Of a DNA stretch of 64,000 nt, positions 7,205 through 16,593 are shown piece after piece. The stretch comes from Hahella sp018986435 (lineage in GTDB: Bacteria; Pseudomonadota; Gammaproteobacteria; Pseudomonadales; Oleiphilaceae). Made by a program: the position numbers and the translations under genes. Under the pieces are notes generated by a model. That model worked only from the letters and a program-made list of their open reading frames with translations. It was not told the DNA's origin and did no database searches. The stretch lies in the NCBI RefSeq assembly GCF_050749805.1, contig NZ_CP192738.1, forward strand, positions 124,001 to 188,000. The letters are read 5' to 3'. Positions within the stretch are counted from its first letter, which is position 1. The number at the start of each line of letters is the position of its first letter.

Positions 7205-10200
7205 ATGGACATTCTTATTCTTCTGATAGTCGGCGCGGTGGTCGGTGGAGCCGCTTTGCAATCCTTCGGCGGCGCGTTGATGGGCGCTGCGTTGGGGGCT
7301 TTGGCGGCCAGCTTTCATCGCCTGCAGATGAAAGTGCAAAAGCTGGAGAAAAAAGTCAGCGCATTTGAAAAGGCGCGCTCAGAGCCTATCGCCGCACCGC
7401 CGCCAACGGTGGATGTCCCTCTTGCCTCAAACATGGAAACAGCGGTCTCATCGCAGCCTGTGGCGACGGCCTCGACCACTGTGACGCAAAACGTGAAGAC
7501 GTTGGATGAGGTCAAAGAAATAGAGGAAGATGTATCCCTTGATATCAGCGCCCTGCAACTGGATTTAGAACCGTCTCCAGCCCCGGCAGTCGCGATGGAG
7601 CAGGCGTTCGTTACCCCATCGCCTGTGACTGAGACTGAATCGCCACTGGAAGAACCTGTCGTTGCGTTAGAGCCGCCCGTTGCGGTTGCTCAACCTGAAC
7701 GTTTACGCCCCACACCTTCTGAGCCGGCGCCTCCCAATGTGGTCGATAAGCTGGTCGCCTGGGTGACTAACTATTTCACCGGCGGCAATATTGTCGTGCG
7801 GGTGGGCGTCATTATTCTGTTTTTCGGCGTAGCGTTTCTACTGAAGTATGCGTCGCAAAAAGTGGTTATTCCTCTGGAACTGCGTTATTTGGGTGTGGCG
7901 GCGGGCGCCGCCGCCATGTTCGCCATCGGGTGGCGTTTGCGCCGCAAAAACCAGGGCTATGGCCTTATTATGCAAGGCGGCGCGATTGGCCTTTTGTACA
8001 TCACTATCTTCGCCGCTTTCCGCCTGCATGGCTTGCTGTCTTCGCTGACCAGTTTTTCCTTGATGGTGGCGGTGATTTGTTGCGGCGTATTGATCGCCGT
8101 CTTGCAAAACGCGCCGGCGCTGGCGGCGGTTAGCGTCATTGGCGGTTTCGCCGCGCCTATTCTTGCTTCCACCGGGCAGGGCTCGCATGTGGAGCTGTTT
8201 ACTTACTATTTGCTTCTCAATCTGGGCGTTACCGCCATCGCCTGGTTTAAGTCCTGGCGCACGTTGAACTGGCTGGGGTTTGTTTTCACCTTCGGCATTG
8301 GCATGGTGTGGGGCGCGCAGTATTACACCCCTATGTTCTTCCATTCCACCGAGCCTTTCCTGATTGCTTTTGCGGTGATGTATAGCTTGATCGCCCTGCT
8401 GTTCGCCTCGCGTCAGCCCCCCAATTTGAAGGGGCTGGTGGATGGAACCCTGGTGTTCGGTACGCCTACGGTATTTATCGCCCTGCAATCGTTGATGGTT
8501 AAAGACACGCAATACGCCATGGCCTGGAGCAGCGCAGGCGTGGGTATTTTTTATCTGGCCTTGAGTTTGCTGGTGCGCGCGCGTCCTCAGATGCGCTTGT
8601 TGTATGAATGCTACCTGGCGTTGACGATTGCGTTTCTCACTCTGGCGATTCCACTCGCCTTTGACGGGCGCGTTACGTCTGCGCTGTGGGCGGTAGAGGG
8701 TGTGGCCCTGTTTTGGGTGGGGGCGCGCCAGCAGCGGCTGTTGCCGCGCTTTTCCGGACTGGGATTGATGCTGTTTGGCGGCGCGATGTATCTCACTGAG
8801 CCGCCATCCCAGGAACCACAATGGTTTGTGTTGAACGCTGACTTTATTGGAACTCTGCTGGTGACCATCGCAGGCGGTCTCGCCGCCCGCATCGCGACGC
8901 GTTATCAGGATCGCCTGTTGCGTCAGGAAGTGCAGTGGGCGCCGATTATTCTGTCTCTGTGGGCTTATGCATGGTGGATGGCGGGCGGTTTATTTGAGAT
9001 ACATCGCCACATCGCCGATACGCACCTGCCGATAGCCGGCAGTCTGTTCACGGTGTTGACGGCGATGGCCTGCCAGTTTTTTGCGGGAAGATGGCGTTCG
9101 CCGCATTTGCCCTGGTTGGCGATGGCGAGTTTTGTCATTGGCGTGGTTTACCTCTTTACCCACTATCAAGTAGACGCACGCGCTATCGCGTGGCTGAACG
9201 CGGACTTCCTGGCGCCCATGGCGTTGGTGGCGTATGCGTTATGGGCGGGGATATTCGCCTGGCGCGGCGAGCAGAGCCGGTATTTTGCGCCGGCGGAAAT
9301 GGTCAATGCGCTGGTGTTGGGCGTGGCGGTGGCGTTAGGGTCGCTGGCGGGCGGAACCGAGGCCATTGAGCAATATCCGTCAGCGCTGGAGCCTGCGGCG
9401 TTTCTGCTGTTCTATACGCTTTTCATCGGCGTTTTTGCGCTTTCTTTCATGCGTTTTAAATGGGCGATGGCGGCGTATCCGGCGTTACTGCTGGCGCCGG
9501 CGATACTGTATGTTTTGTTTGTCTACGTGGTGGAATACCAGGCGCTGTACGCCAATGTCGGTTGGCTGGCGTTCCCAGTGGCCTGGGCGGCGCATTTCGG
9601 ATATCTGCGTTTGATGCAGGATCGTGTCCACGCGCCAATTGGCCTTTTTCACTGCGTGATGCTATTCGCTCTGGTGTTTGCGGTCACCTGGCAGATTCAT
9701 TTTGAAATCACTGGCGCATTTGACCCTGAAACCATGGCCGGGCAGGCGGTGTGGGGATTGATTCCGGCCCTTGCGCTGTTGCTTTTGCGGCGCGCATTGA
9801 CCGCTATCTGGCCCTTCGCGCGCTATCCGCGTGAGCTGTTGCAATGGCTGCCACGCGCCTTGCTGGCGAGTGTTGGTTTGTGGCTGCTGTGGAACAATAT
9901 GGTTGCGCCGGCGAACAAGGGCCTGGCGTTGTTGAATCCGCTTGATCTGGTCAACCTGCTGGCGTTGTGGGTGCTCTGGTCGGAAGTGCGCCGCTATGGC
10001 GCGCTGAATGCGTTGCAACAGAGAGTGGCTGCTTATGGCGTGGTGGCGGCGTTTTGCTTCCTGTGGCTCAATGCGGCCCTGTTCCGCGCTTTCCATTTCA
10101 GTCTGGCGATACCTTACCGCTTCGATGATATGGTGTCGTCCATTGTGGTGCAGAGCGGCATGAGTCTGCTGTGGAGCATTGCGGGCATGCTGTGCATGCT

Positions 10201-10435
10201 GGTCGGCGCGCGCAGGGCGCATCGCTCGGTGTGGATGGTCGGCGGCGGCTTGATGGTGGCGGTAGTCGCCAAACTGTTCCTGTTTGATCTTTCCGGCACG
10301 GGCACCGTGGCCCGTATCGTCGCCTTTATCAGCGTTGGCGTAGTGTTGTTGCTGGTGGGCTATTTCGCTCCGGTTCCGCCTCGGGAAGGCGCTGAGAAAG
10401 CGCCTGCGTCGGAAGCGGAAAGTGGCGTGGAGTAA
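7205..10435 (+). CDS. Large DUF2339 polytopic membrane protein
   Basis: This protein of about 1076 residues begins with a short hydrophobic segment and a coiled-coil-like stretch (LQMKVQKLEKKVSAFEK). A Pro/Val/Glu-rich linker of roughly 150 residues follows, then a very long series of hydrophobic helices to the C terminus, probably more than 20. GGNIVVRVGVIILFFGVAFL begins the membrane part and is the conserved entry of DUF2339 proteins. The family has no established function. I prefer ATG 7205 to the in-frame GTG 7196 because AAGGTG at 7189-7194 sits 10 bases before it. It lies on its own between srkA and a convergent hydrolase gene, whose stop is 3 bases from its own. Confidence 0.8.
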   Translation: MDILILLIVGAVVGGAALQSFGGALMGAALGALAASFHRLQMKVQKLEKKVSAFEKARSEPIAAPPPTVDVPLASNMETAVSSQPVATASTTVTQNVKTLDEVKEIEEDVSLDISALQLDLEPSPAPAVAMEQAFVTPSPVTETESPLEEPVVALEPPVAVAQPERLRPTPSEPAPPNVVDKLVAWVTNYFTGGNIVVRVGVIILFFGVAFLLKYASQKVVIPLELRYLGVAAGAAAMFAIGWRLRRKNQGYGLIMQGGAIGLLYITIFAAFRLHGLLSSLTSFSLMVAVICCGVLIAVLQNAPALAAVSVIGGFAAPILASTGQGSHVELFTYYLLLNLGVTAIAWFKSWRTLNWLGFVFTFGIGMVWGAQYYTPMFFHSTEPFLIAFAVMYSLIALLFASRQPPNLKGLVDGTLVFGTPTVFIALQSLMVKDTQYAMAWSSAGVGIFYLALSLLVRARPQMRLLYECYLALTIAFLTLAIPLAFDGRVTSALWAVEGVALFWVGARQQRLLPRFSGLGLMLFGGAMYLTEPPSQEPQWFVLNADFIGTLLVTIAGGLAARIATRYQDRLLRQEVQWAPIILSLWAYAWWMAGGLFEIHRHIADTHLPIAGSLFTVLTAMACQFFAGRWRSPHLPWLAMASFVIGVVYLFTHYQVDARAIAWLNADFLAPMALVAYALWAGIFAWRGEQSRYFAPAEMVNALVLGVAVALGSLAGGTEAIEQYPSALEPAAFLLFYTLFIGVFALSFMRFKWAMAAYPALLLAPAILYVLFVYVVEYQALYANVGWLAFPVAWAAHFGYLRLMQDRVHAPIGLFHCVMLFALVFAVTWQIHFEITGAFDPETMAGQAVWGLIPALALLLLRRALTAIWPFARYPRELLQWLPRALLASVGLWLLWNNMVAPANKGLALLNPLDLVNLLALWVLWSEVRRYGALNALQQRVAAYGVVAAFCFLWLNAALFRAFHFSLAIPYRFDDMVSSIVVQSGMSLLWSIAGMLCMLVGARRAHRSVWMVGGGLMVAVVAKLFLFDLSGTGTVARIVAFISVGVVLLLVGYFAPVPPREGAEKAPASEAESGVE

Positions 10436-10438
10436 GCG

Positions 10439-11299
10439 TCAGGCTAATGCCTGTTTAAGGAAAGCGATGGTGCGCTCCCAGGCTAACTGAGCGGCTTTTG
10501 CGTCATAGCGGGCGGCGTTGGCGTCATTATGAAAGGCATGATTGACGCCCTCGTACATGTGCAGCTCATAGCGCGCGCCAGCGGCGTCCAGGGCTTCACG
10601 ATAGTCGGGAATGCCCTGGTTAATACGGTCATCCAGACCCGCATAATGCAGTTGCAGCGGGATTTTGATCCTGGCGGCGTCAGCGGCGCTCACCTGCCTG
10701 CCGTAAAAGGCGACGGCGGCGCCGAGATCCTGAGAGTGAGCCGCCAACTGGTTGGCCAAAGCGCCGCCCCAGCAGAAACCGATGCAGCCGACCTTACCGT
10801 TACAATCCTTGTGCTTTTTGACGTAAGCCACTGCCGCCTCGAAATCCATACGGGTTTTTTCTCCATCCAGCTGCGCGATCATACCTCGGGCCTTTTCCTG
10901 ATCGTCCGGCGTGCCGCCCAACGGGGTTAAGGCGTCTGGGGCCAGGGCGACGAAACCCGCCAGAGCCGCGCGTCTGGCCACATCTTCGATATGCGGATGC
11001 AGGCCTTTATTCTCATGGATGATGACTACGCCGGGCAGCGGTCCGGATGAGGTGTTGGGCTTGGCGAGATAAGCGCGGATTGCGCTGGCGCCGCCTGGGT
11101 ATTCGACATATTCGCTGCTGATGCGCGCGTCGTCTTTGGCGATAGTTTCCGCTCGCGCGTAGTTGTTTTCCAGCAGGGGCAGAAGCGCCATGGCCGCAGT
11201 GGTTCCGCCAGCCAGTCTGGTCAGACGGTCAATGAAGGTTCTGCGGCTCATGGTGGAGTGCGTGTATTCGTCGTAAAGCTGGATGAACTTTTGTTCCAT
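10439..11299 (-). CDS. Dienelactone hydrolase family protein, exported by Tat
   Basis: This is a 286-residue alpha/beta hydrolase. The N terminus has a twin-arginine motif (SRRTFID, R19-R20) followed by a hydrophobic stretch and a cleavage-like NYARA, so it is probably secreted folded. The DLH triad is visible: nucleophile C176 in GFCWGG, an Asp at 223/224 in GLDDR and H254 in GVNHAFHND. DLH enzymes open lactones of chlorocatechol degradation, but most paralogues have unknown substrates, and no ring-cleavage genes are nearby. It is divergent from phoX with 181 bases between start codons. The ATG at 11299 is preceded on its strand by AAGGAG. Confidence 0.85.
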   Translation of the reverse strand: MEQKFIQLYDEYTHSTMSRRTFIDRLTRLAGGTTAAMALLPLLENNYARAETIAKDDARISSEYVEYPGGASAIRAYLAKPNTSSGPLPGVVIIHENKGLHPHIEDVARRAALAGFVALAPDALTPLGGTPDDQEKARGMIAQLDGEKTRMDFEAAVAYVKKHKDCNGKVGCIGFCWGGALANQLAAHSQDLGAAVAFYGRQVSAADAARIKIPLQLHYAGLDDRINQGIPDYREALDAAGARYELHMYEGVNHAFHNDANAARYDAKAAQLAWERTIAFLKQALA

Positions 11300-11413
11300 G
11301 GAAAGCTCCTTTTCTTGTTGATCAGCTGTTGATCCGCGACTTGTCGCCGCGCAGGCGCATGCGTGTTTTTGGGTACTGCTTTCCTAACGAAAATCTTTAG
11401 CCGGAACAGGCGT

Positions 11414-11447
11414 GGTTCACGAAACTGTCATTTACTTGCAGTAAAAG
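11414..11447 (+). promoter_or_regulatory. Candidate degenerate Pho box of phoX
   Basis: An exact CTGTCAT heptamer at 11425-11431 is preceded one 11-bp period earlier by GGTTCAC (4 of 7 matches to the TTGTCAC variant). TAAAAG, a 4-of-6 match to a -10 box, begins 10 bases after the heptamer. The heptamer ends 49 bases before the phoX ATG, almost the same distance as in the PstS-OmpA promoter. PhoX genes are commonly PhoB-controlled, which supports the call, but the second half-site is poor. Confidence 0.5.
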
Positions 11448-11480
11448 TGCTGTCGGATCAACGCTGTTAAGGTATAAAAA

Positions 11481-13397
11481 ATGACTGTACAACATCCTCA
11501 ATATGGTTGGGAAATAAAAGACTCTGATGACATTCCCTCCAGTCCTGAGCAGGGTCGGAGCTTCTTTGACATCCTGCAGGCTCGGACTTCCCGTCGCAGC
11601 GTACTGCGCGGTTTCGCTGCAGGCGCGGCGGCTTCAGGCGTTTCTCTGACTGGTTGCAGCGCAATCATGGCCGGCTCGGATAAGGGTGAGCTGACTTTCA
11701 CAGAGCTGCCTCACGGACAGGACGAAACATTCCATGTGGCGCCCGGTTATGAACACGATGTCCTGATCAGCTGGGGCGATAAAGTGTTAGCGGATGCGCC
11801 GGCGTTTGATCCCCGTAACCAGAGCGCGCAAGCGCAATCCAAGCAGTTTGGTTACAACAACGACTTCGTTGGTTTCCTGTCATTGCCGTTGGGTTCCGAC
11901 AATTCGGATCACGGCCTGCTGGCTGTGAACCACGAATACACTATCTCTGAGCTAATGTTCCCCGGCTCGCCGAAGACCGACCAGATGAGCAAGGCGCAGG
12001 CGGATATCGATATGATGGCGCATGGCCTCAGCATCATTGAGATCAAGAAAACTGACGGCAAGTGGGCGGTGGTTCAAGGCTCAAAATACAACCGTCGCAT
12101 TACTCCGGTAACGGAAATGCGTATGACAGGTCCCGCCGCCGGCAGCGACCGTTTGCGCACCGCGATTTCCCAGGATGGCGTGAGAACCCTGGGCACCTAC
12201 GGCAACTGCGCTGGGGGCGTGACGCCATGGGGTACGGTATTGACCGCCGAAGAAAACGTGCAGAACTATTTCAAAGGCGATCCGACCAAAACCAAAGAAG
12301 CAGAGAACTATAAGCGATTCGGTCTGTCCGGCGAACATGAGTACGCCTGGGCTAACTTTTATGATCGCTGGAATCTGGCCAAAAGCCCCAACGAGCCGCT
12401 GCATGTGGGCTGGGTGGTGGAGATCGATCCGTTCGATCCTGACTCCAAGCCGCAAAAGCGCACCGCTTTGGGCCGTTGCAAACATGAAGGCTGCAATGTC
12501 TTTGTGAACAAGGACAATCGAGTGGTGGCCTACACTGGCGACGATCAGCGCTTTGAATATGTCTACAAATTTGTGAGCAAGAACAAATACGACCCCAGCA
12601 ACCGCGCCGCCAATATGCGCCTGCTGGAGGAAGGAACGCTGTACGTGGCGGAGTTCACCGACGGCGGTCTGGTGACCTGGCGTCCGCTGGTGTTCGGCCA
12701 GGGCCCGCTGACGGCGGCCAACGGTTTCCGTAATCAGGGCGACGTGTTGATCGATATGCGTAAGGCGGCGGATTTACTCGGCGCGACGCGCATGGACCGC
12801 CCCGAAGATGTGGAAGTGAATCCGCAGACGGGTTCGGTGTTCGTCATGCTGACCAACAATAGCAAGCGTAAGGAAGGCGACACCAACGCCGCTAATCCTC
12901 GCGCCAAGAACCAGTCCGGCCATATCATCGAAATGACGCCGCCGGACGGCGACCATACTGCTGATCGCTTTATGTGGGATATGTTCATTGTCGCGGGAAA
13001 TCCGCAGACGGAAGGCGCTAAATATCACCCGGATATTTCCGCCAATGGTTGGTTCGCCGATCCGGACAACTGCGCTTTCGACAATCACGGCAACCTTTGG
13101 ATCGCCACTGACGGCGCCTACAAAGACGGCGTCGCTGACGGCGTATGGGCCTGTGCGGTGTCCGGCGAAGCGCGCGCGCTGACCAAACACTTCCTGCGTA
13201 CGCCCTTACAGGCGGAGCTGTGCGGGCCCTTCTTCACCCCGGACAATCAGTCTTTCTTCTGTTCGGTGCAACACCCCGGGGAAGAAGGTACTTACGATCA
13301 GCCTACCACCCGTTGGCCTGACTTCCGCAACGATCTTCCGCCGCGTCCTTCCGTGGTGGCGATCAATAAGTCCGGCGGCGGCCGCATCGGTAGCTGA
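11481..13397 (+). CDS. phoX: PhoX-type alkaline phosphatase, Tat-exported
   Basis: The protein has 638 residues and a late twin-arginine signal (TSRRSVLRGFAAG, R38-R39) ending near LTGC. The body matches the DUF839/PhoX family: an HGLLAVNHEYT segment, NCAGGVTPWGTVLTAEEN, the DRPEDVEVNPQTGSVFVMLTN segment and DPDNCAFDNHGNLWIATDG. PhoX enzymes are Ca/Fe-dependent periplasmic phosphomonoesterases used for organic phosphate in seawater. ATG 11481 has AAGG 8 bases upstream. A strong terminator follows the stop. A Pho-box-like element in the promoter suggests induction by phosphate shortage. Confidence 0.92.
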   Translation: MTVQHPQYGWEIKDSDDIPSSPEQGRSFFDILQARTSRRSVLRGFAAGAAASGVSLTGCSAIMAGSDKGELTFTELPHGQDETFHVAPGYEHDVLISWGDKVLADAPAFDPRNQSAQAQSKQFGYNNDFVGFLSLPLGSDNSDHGLLAVNHEYTISELMFPGSPKTDQMSKAQADIDMMAHGLSIIEIKKTDGKWAVVQGSKYNRRITPVTEMRMTGPAAGSDRLRTAISQDGVRTLGTYGNCAGGVTPWGTVLTAEENVQNYFKGDPTKTKEAENYKRFGLSGEHEYAWANFYDRWNLAKSPNEPLHVGWVVEIDPFDPDSKPQKRTALGRCKHEGCNVFVNKDNRVVAYTGDDQRFEYVYKFVSKNKYDPSNRAANMRLLEEGTLYVAEFTDGGLVTWRPLVFGQGPLTAANGFRNQGDVLIDMRKAADLLGATRMDRPEDVEVNPQTGSVFVMLTNNSKRKEGDTNAANPRAKNQSGHIIEMTPPDGDHTADRFMWDMFIVAGNPQTEGAKYHPDISANGWFADPDNCAFDNHGNLWIATDGAYKDGVADGVWACAVSGEARALTKHFLRTPLQAELCGPFFTPDNQSFFCSVQHPGEEGTYDQPTTRWPDFRNDLPPRPSVVAINKSGGGRIGS

Positions 13398-13432
13398 CGC
13401 ATCGATCGCATCATCTGAAAGTAACGAAAAAG

Positions 13433-13461
13433 CCGGCGCTGGAAACAGCGCCGGTTTTTTT
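13433..13461 (+). terminator. Rho-independent terminator of phoX
   Basis: A perfect 9-bp stem CCGGCGCTG / CAGCGCCGG with a GAAA loop is followed by seven T residues. It starts 36 bases after the phoX stop codon. Confidence 0.95.
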
Positions 13462-13572
13462 ATGGATGAGTATTTATTGAGCGTTTTCGCCAATGGTTTG
13501 GAAGATTACGCCATTCTCCGACGCCGGTAATCTTAATAGTATGAATCTGCGTTCACACTTTAGACGACAGCT

Positions 13573-14532
13573 ATGAAACTCGACAGCTATCTCACCAAAC
13601 AAGAACAACAAGAATTAAGACAGGGCTCCAATTTTCGGGGCATGATGGGCTTCGTGACTACTTGGGGGCTGATCGTTGGTGTGAGCGCGCTTTTTGCCCT
13701 CTATCCTAATGTTTTCACTCTGATTCTGGCGCTTGTCGTGCTCGCCAACCGGCAATTGGCGCTGGGCATTCTGCTGCATGATTGTTCGCACCGATCCTGG
13801 TTTCGCAGTCAGTGGCTGAATGATCAGTTGGGGCATTGGCTGGCTGGCGCGCCGGTGCTGGTGCCGCTACCTTTTTATCGCAAGTATCACTTTATCCATC
13901 ACGTTAAGACTGGCACAGATGAAGATCCGGACGTAGGCAATATCCGCAGCTATCCGGTCACAAAAACCAGTATGCGACGTAAGATTTTTCGTGACTTCAC
14001 TGGGCAATCCGGGCTGAAGAATGCATTGGCGCTATTGCTGTATGTGAATACCGGCAGACCCGGCAATGCGGTATCCATGGGCGTGCAGACACGTCAGGCG
14101 GATAAGGCGGAGGTGCGTCGCACCACGCTGCGTAATTTCAGTCATCTGCTATTGGTGCATGGCGGCTTCTTGGGCTTGTGTGTGGCGTTGGGCCATTGGG
14201 AGGTCTATCTGCTGTGGTGGGTCGCCTATATATTCACGTACCCCTTTATCATTCGCGTGCGTCAGGTCGCCGAACATGGCGCCATGCCGGCGTTGTCCTC
14301 CGATGACGTGCGAGACACCACGCGCACCACGCTGGCGCGTTGGTGGGAGCGTCTCTTGTTTGCGCCGCATTATGTGAATTATCACTGCGAGCATCACGCG
14401 TTGCCCACTGTCCCTGGTTATAACCTGCCTCGCATGCATCAGATGCTGCGTGAGCGTGGTTTCTATCAGGATAAGCCCGAAGCATTGGTCGTCGGTTATC
14501 CTGAGATCATCCGTAAAGCGGCTTCCGCCTAA
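13573..14532 (+). CDS. Membrane fatty acid desaturase
   Basis: This 319-residue integral membrane protein has the three histidine clusters of the desaturase/hydroxylase superfamily: HDCSH (69-73), HFIHH (106-110) and HCEHH (271-275), which bind a di-iron centre. Hydrophobic segments at about 25-65 and 195-225 fit a four-helix topology. It likely introduces a double bond into acyl chains or hydroxylates a lipid or carotenoid. The substrate cannot be read from sequence. It stands alone, 175 bases after phoX and followed by a 273-base gap before the nuclease. Confidence 0.85.
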   Translation: MKLDSYLTKQEQQELRQGSNFRGMMGFVTTWGLIVGVSALFALYPNVFTLILALVVLANRQLALGILLHDCSHRSWFRSQWLNDQLGHWLAGAPVLVPLPFYRKYHFIHHVKTGTDEDPDVGNIRSYPVTKTSMRRKIFRDFTGQSGLKNALALLLYVNTGRPGNAVSMGVQTRQADKAEVRRTTLRNFSHLLLVHGGFLGLCVALGHWEVYLLWWVAYIFTYPFIIRVRQVAEHGAMPALSSDDVRDTTRTTLARWWERLLFAPHYVNYHCEHHALPTVPGYNLPRMHQMLRERGFYQDKPEALVVGYPEIIRKAASA

Positions 14533-14717
14533 CTCTCTATTTCCTTCATATCTGTCTTTTCTCTTTTTGTTTTTCCTGACTTTGCGCACCCCCTGCGCGC
14601 TTTTTGCGTGCGCGTAAGCCGTCCGTAACTCTCTGTCTTAGCAGTCTTAGTCCATATAACGTCTACCATTTCACCTGTACGGCCTATTCTTTGCTGCCCA
14701 GAAACCGGCTATCAATA

Positions 14718-14746
14718 TCGTCACAAAAATAACCATAAGCTGTCAT
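14718..14746 (+). promoter_or_regulatory. Possible PhoB element upstream of the secreted nuclease
   Basis: TCGTCAC at 14718-14724 and an exact CTGTCAT at 14740-14746 lie exactly 22 bp (two 11-bp periods) apart, but the heptamer between them is poor (ATAACCA). The CTGTCAT ends 59 bases before the nuclease ATG, on the coding strand, like the elements of phoX and the PstS-OmpA gene. It is supported mainly by position and by the role of secreted nucleases in phosphate scavenging. Confidence 0.35.
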
Positions 14747-14805
14747 AGCGGCCACGTAGGGTATTCCAGTTGTACGCCCGGCATTACTAACCTGGAGCCA
14801 GTTAA

Positions 14806-16425
14806 ATGAATAAGAACGTATGGATGATCCTGCTGGGGGCGATGGGGCAAATGATTTGCCCGTCTTCTCATGGGGAATTGTTGATCAGTGAAGTGTTGTA
14901 CGACGCGCCTGATAATGATGCGTCGCAAGAGTGGGTGGAGATATTCAATCCGTCCTGCCAGAACGTCAATCTGGCGGACTACAGTTTGCAGGACAACGGC
15001 GGCGCTTATCCGTTGAGTGGCGTGATTGGCGCTGGCGCCTACGTCAGCGTGGCGAAGAACGCAGCTGGATTCCAGGGCCTGTTCGGGATGAATCCGACGC
15101 TTTCCGGGATGTCTCTGAGCCTGGGCAATTCCGGGGACTTTGTCAAACTGATGAAGGGTACCCAGGAAGTGGACATGGTGGCCTGGGAAGGGGCGGTGTC
15201 CCAGTGGTATTTGAATGCGCAGAATGTGTCTCTGATGCGCTTCGCCAGCGATGACACGGACACCCAGCAGGACTGGGTCGCCGCCGCCACAGCGGGCGCC
15301 CCGGGCGTGGGCGATCTTGACGCCGGGTGCGATGGGTCTGATCAAGGCCCTGGTGATGACTCTTCCTCGACGGCAACGCTCGTCAATGGCGTGGCCAAAA
15401 CAGGACTGGCGGGCGCGGCGGGCTCGAAGACGTTCTATGTCGGCAGCGTTCCCGCCGGCGCCGTCAGCCTCAAATTCGAACAGTCCGGCGGTAAAGGCGA
15501 TGCGGATTTGTTCGTGCGTTTCGGCGCGGCGCCGACCTCCTCCGTTTATGACTGTCGCCCCTATGCGGGCGGCAACAACGAAACCTGTGAATTTAAAGGT
15601 CCCGCCGCGGGGGATTATCACGTGATGGTGAGCGGTTACAGTGATTACAGCGGGCTCAGCCTGCGTATGAGCTACAGCGCCGACAGCGGTGGCGATGATG
15701 GAAATGACGATGTCGACGGTTATTACTCTTCCGCCATGGGTAAAACTGGAGCGGCGCTGAAATCCGCGCTTAATGGGATTTTGCGTAACCATACAGCGAT
15801 GAGTTACTCCCAGGTTTGGGACGCTCTTAAGTACACCGATGAAGACCCTGACGACAGCAGCCATGTCATGCTGCTCTATTCCGGTCGCTCCATCGACAAG
15901 GACGACAATGCCGGCCAGTCCAATTCCGGCGACGCCTGGAACCGGGAGCACGTATGGCCGAAGAGTCATGGTTTCAGCAGCAGTAGCCAATACGCGCATA
16001 CGGACATCCATCACCTGCGTCCGGCGGATGTTTCCATAAACAGCGCACGCGGCAACAAAGATTTTGACCTGGGAGGCAGCGCGATTGGCGAAGCTCCAGA
16101 GAACAAGACCGATGCAGACAGTTTTGAGCCCAGAGATGCAGTAAAAGGCGATGTGGCGCGCATGATTTTCTACATGGACGTGCGTTATGAAGGCGGCGAT
16201 GACAGCGGTACGCCGAATCTGCAGCTCGTCAATTATTCTGGTACGGGGACCAACGATCCCAAACTGGGCAAGCTGTGCCAGCTGTTGCAATGGCACAACC
16301 AGGACCCGGTGGACGCCTGGGAGAAACGTCGCAACCAGCGTATTTATGAACGCCAGGGCAACCGCAACCCGTTCATTGATAACCCGGGATGGGCGCAGGA
16401 AATCTACGCGGCTTCTTGCCAGTAA
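14806..16425 (+). CDS. Secreted endonuclease I-family nuclease with lamin-tail and PPC domains
   Basis: This 539-residue exported protein has four parts. They are a signal peptide (about 1-23), a lamin-tail domain (about 24-140: LLISEVLYDAP, EWVEIFNPS, YSLQDNGG) and a bacterial pre-peptidase C-terminal domain (about 195-290: FYVGSVPAGA, DADLFVRFG, YHVMVSGY). A C-terminal endonuclease I domain follows (about 310-535). The nuclease core shows NREHVWPKSHG near 379 and DIHHLRPADVSINSARGN near 398, the EndA/NucM His-metal motif. It probably degrades extracellular DNA for phosphorus or nitrogen, or remodels biofilm. LTD domains often accompany secreted nucleases. Confidence 0.9.
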   Translation: MNKNVWMILLGAMGQMICPSSHGELLISEVLYDAPDNDASQEWVEIFNPSCQNVNLADYSLQDNGGAYPLSGVIGAGAYVSVAKNAAGFQGLFGMNPTLSGMSLSLGNSGDFVKLMKGTQEVDMVAWEGAVSQWYLNAQNVSLMRFASDDTDTQQDWVAAATAGAPGVGDLDAGCDGSDQGPGDDSSSTATLVNGVAKTGLAGAAGSKTFYVGSVPAGAVSLKFEQSGGKGDADLFVRFGAAPTSSVYDCRPYAGGNNETCEFKGPAAGDYHVMVSGYSDYSGLSLRMSYSADSGGDDGNDDVDGYYSSAMGKTGAALKSALNGILRNHTAMSYSQVWDALKYTDEDPDDSSHVMLLYSGRSIDKDDNAGQSNSGDAWNREHVWPKSHGFSSSSQYAHTDIHHLRPADVSINSARGNKDFDLGGSAIGEAPENKTDADSFEPRDAVKGDVARMIFYMDVRYEGGDDSGTPNLQLVNYSGTGTNDPKLGKLCQLLQWHNQDPVDAWEKRRNQRIYERQGNRNPFIDNPGWAQEIYAASCQ

Positions 16426-16593
16426 CGCTTATCAAAAGTGTAAAGGCGCGCCGCGGTCGTGGGGATCGCGGCGATTTATCCACTCGCTATATTCGTCATA
16501 GTCGAAGCGGGAACTTTCCTGCTATAAACGTGGGTTTATGCTTTTGTACTTCGAATTCAGGCGAGCACTCGCAAAGAAGGAGGCGGCGTTACT

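Noticed and set aside
15151..15625. Overlapping frames in the nuclease gene as possible nested genes
   Set aside because: They are low-complexity (Arg/Ala/Ser/Pro-rich) translations of the coding strand in other frames and carry no independent signals.
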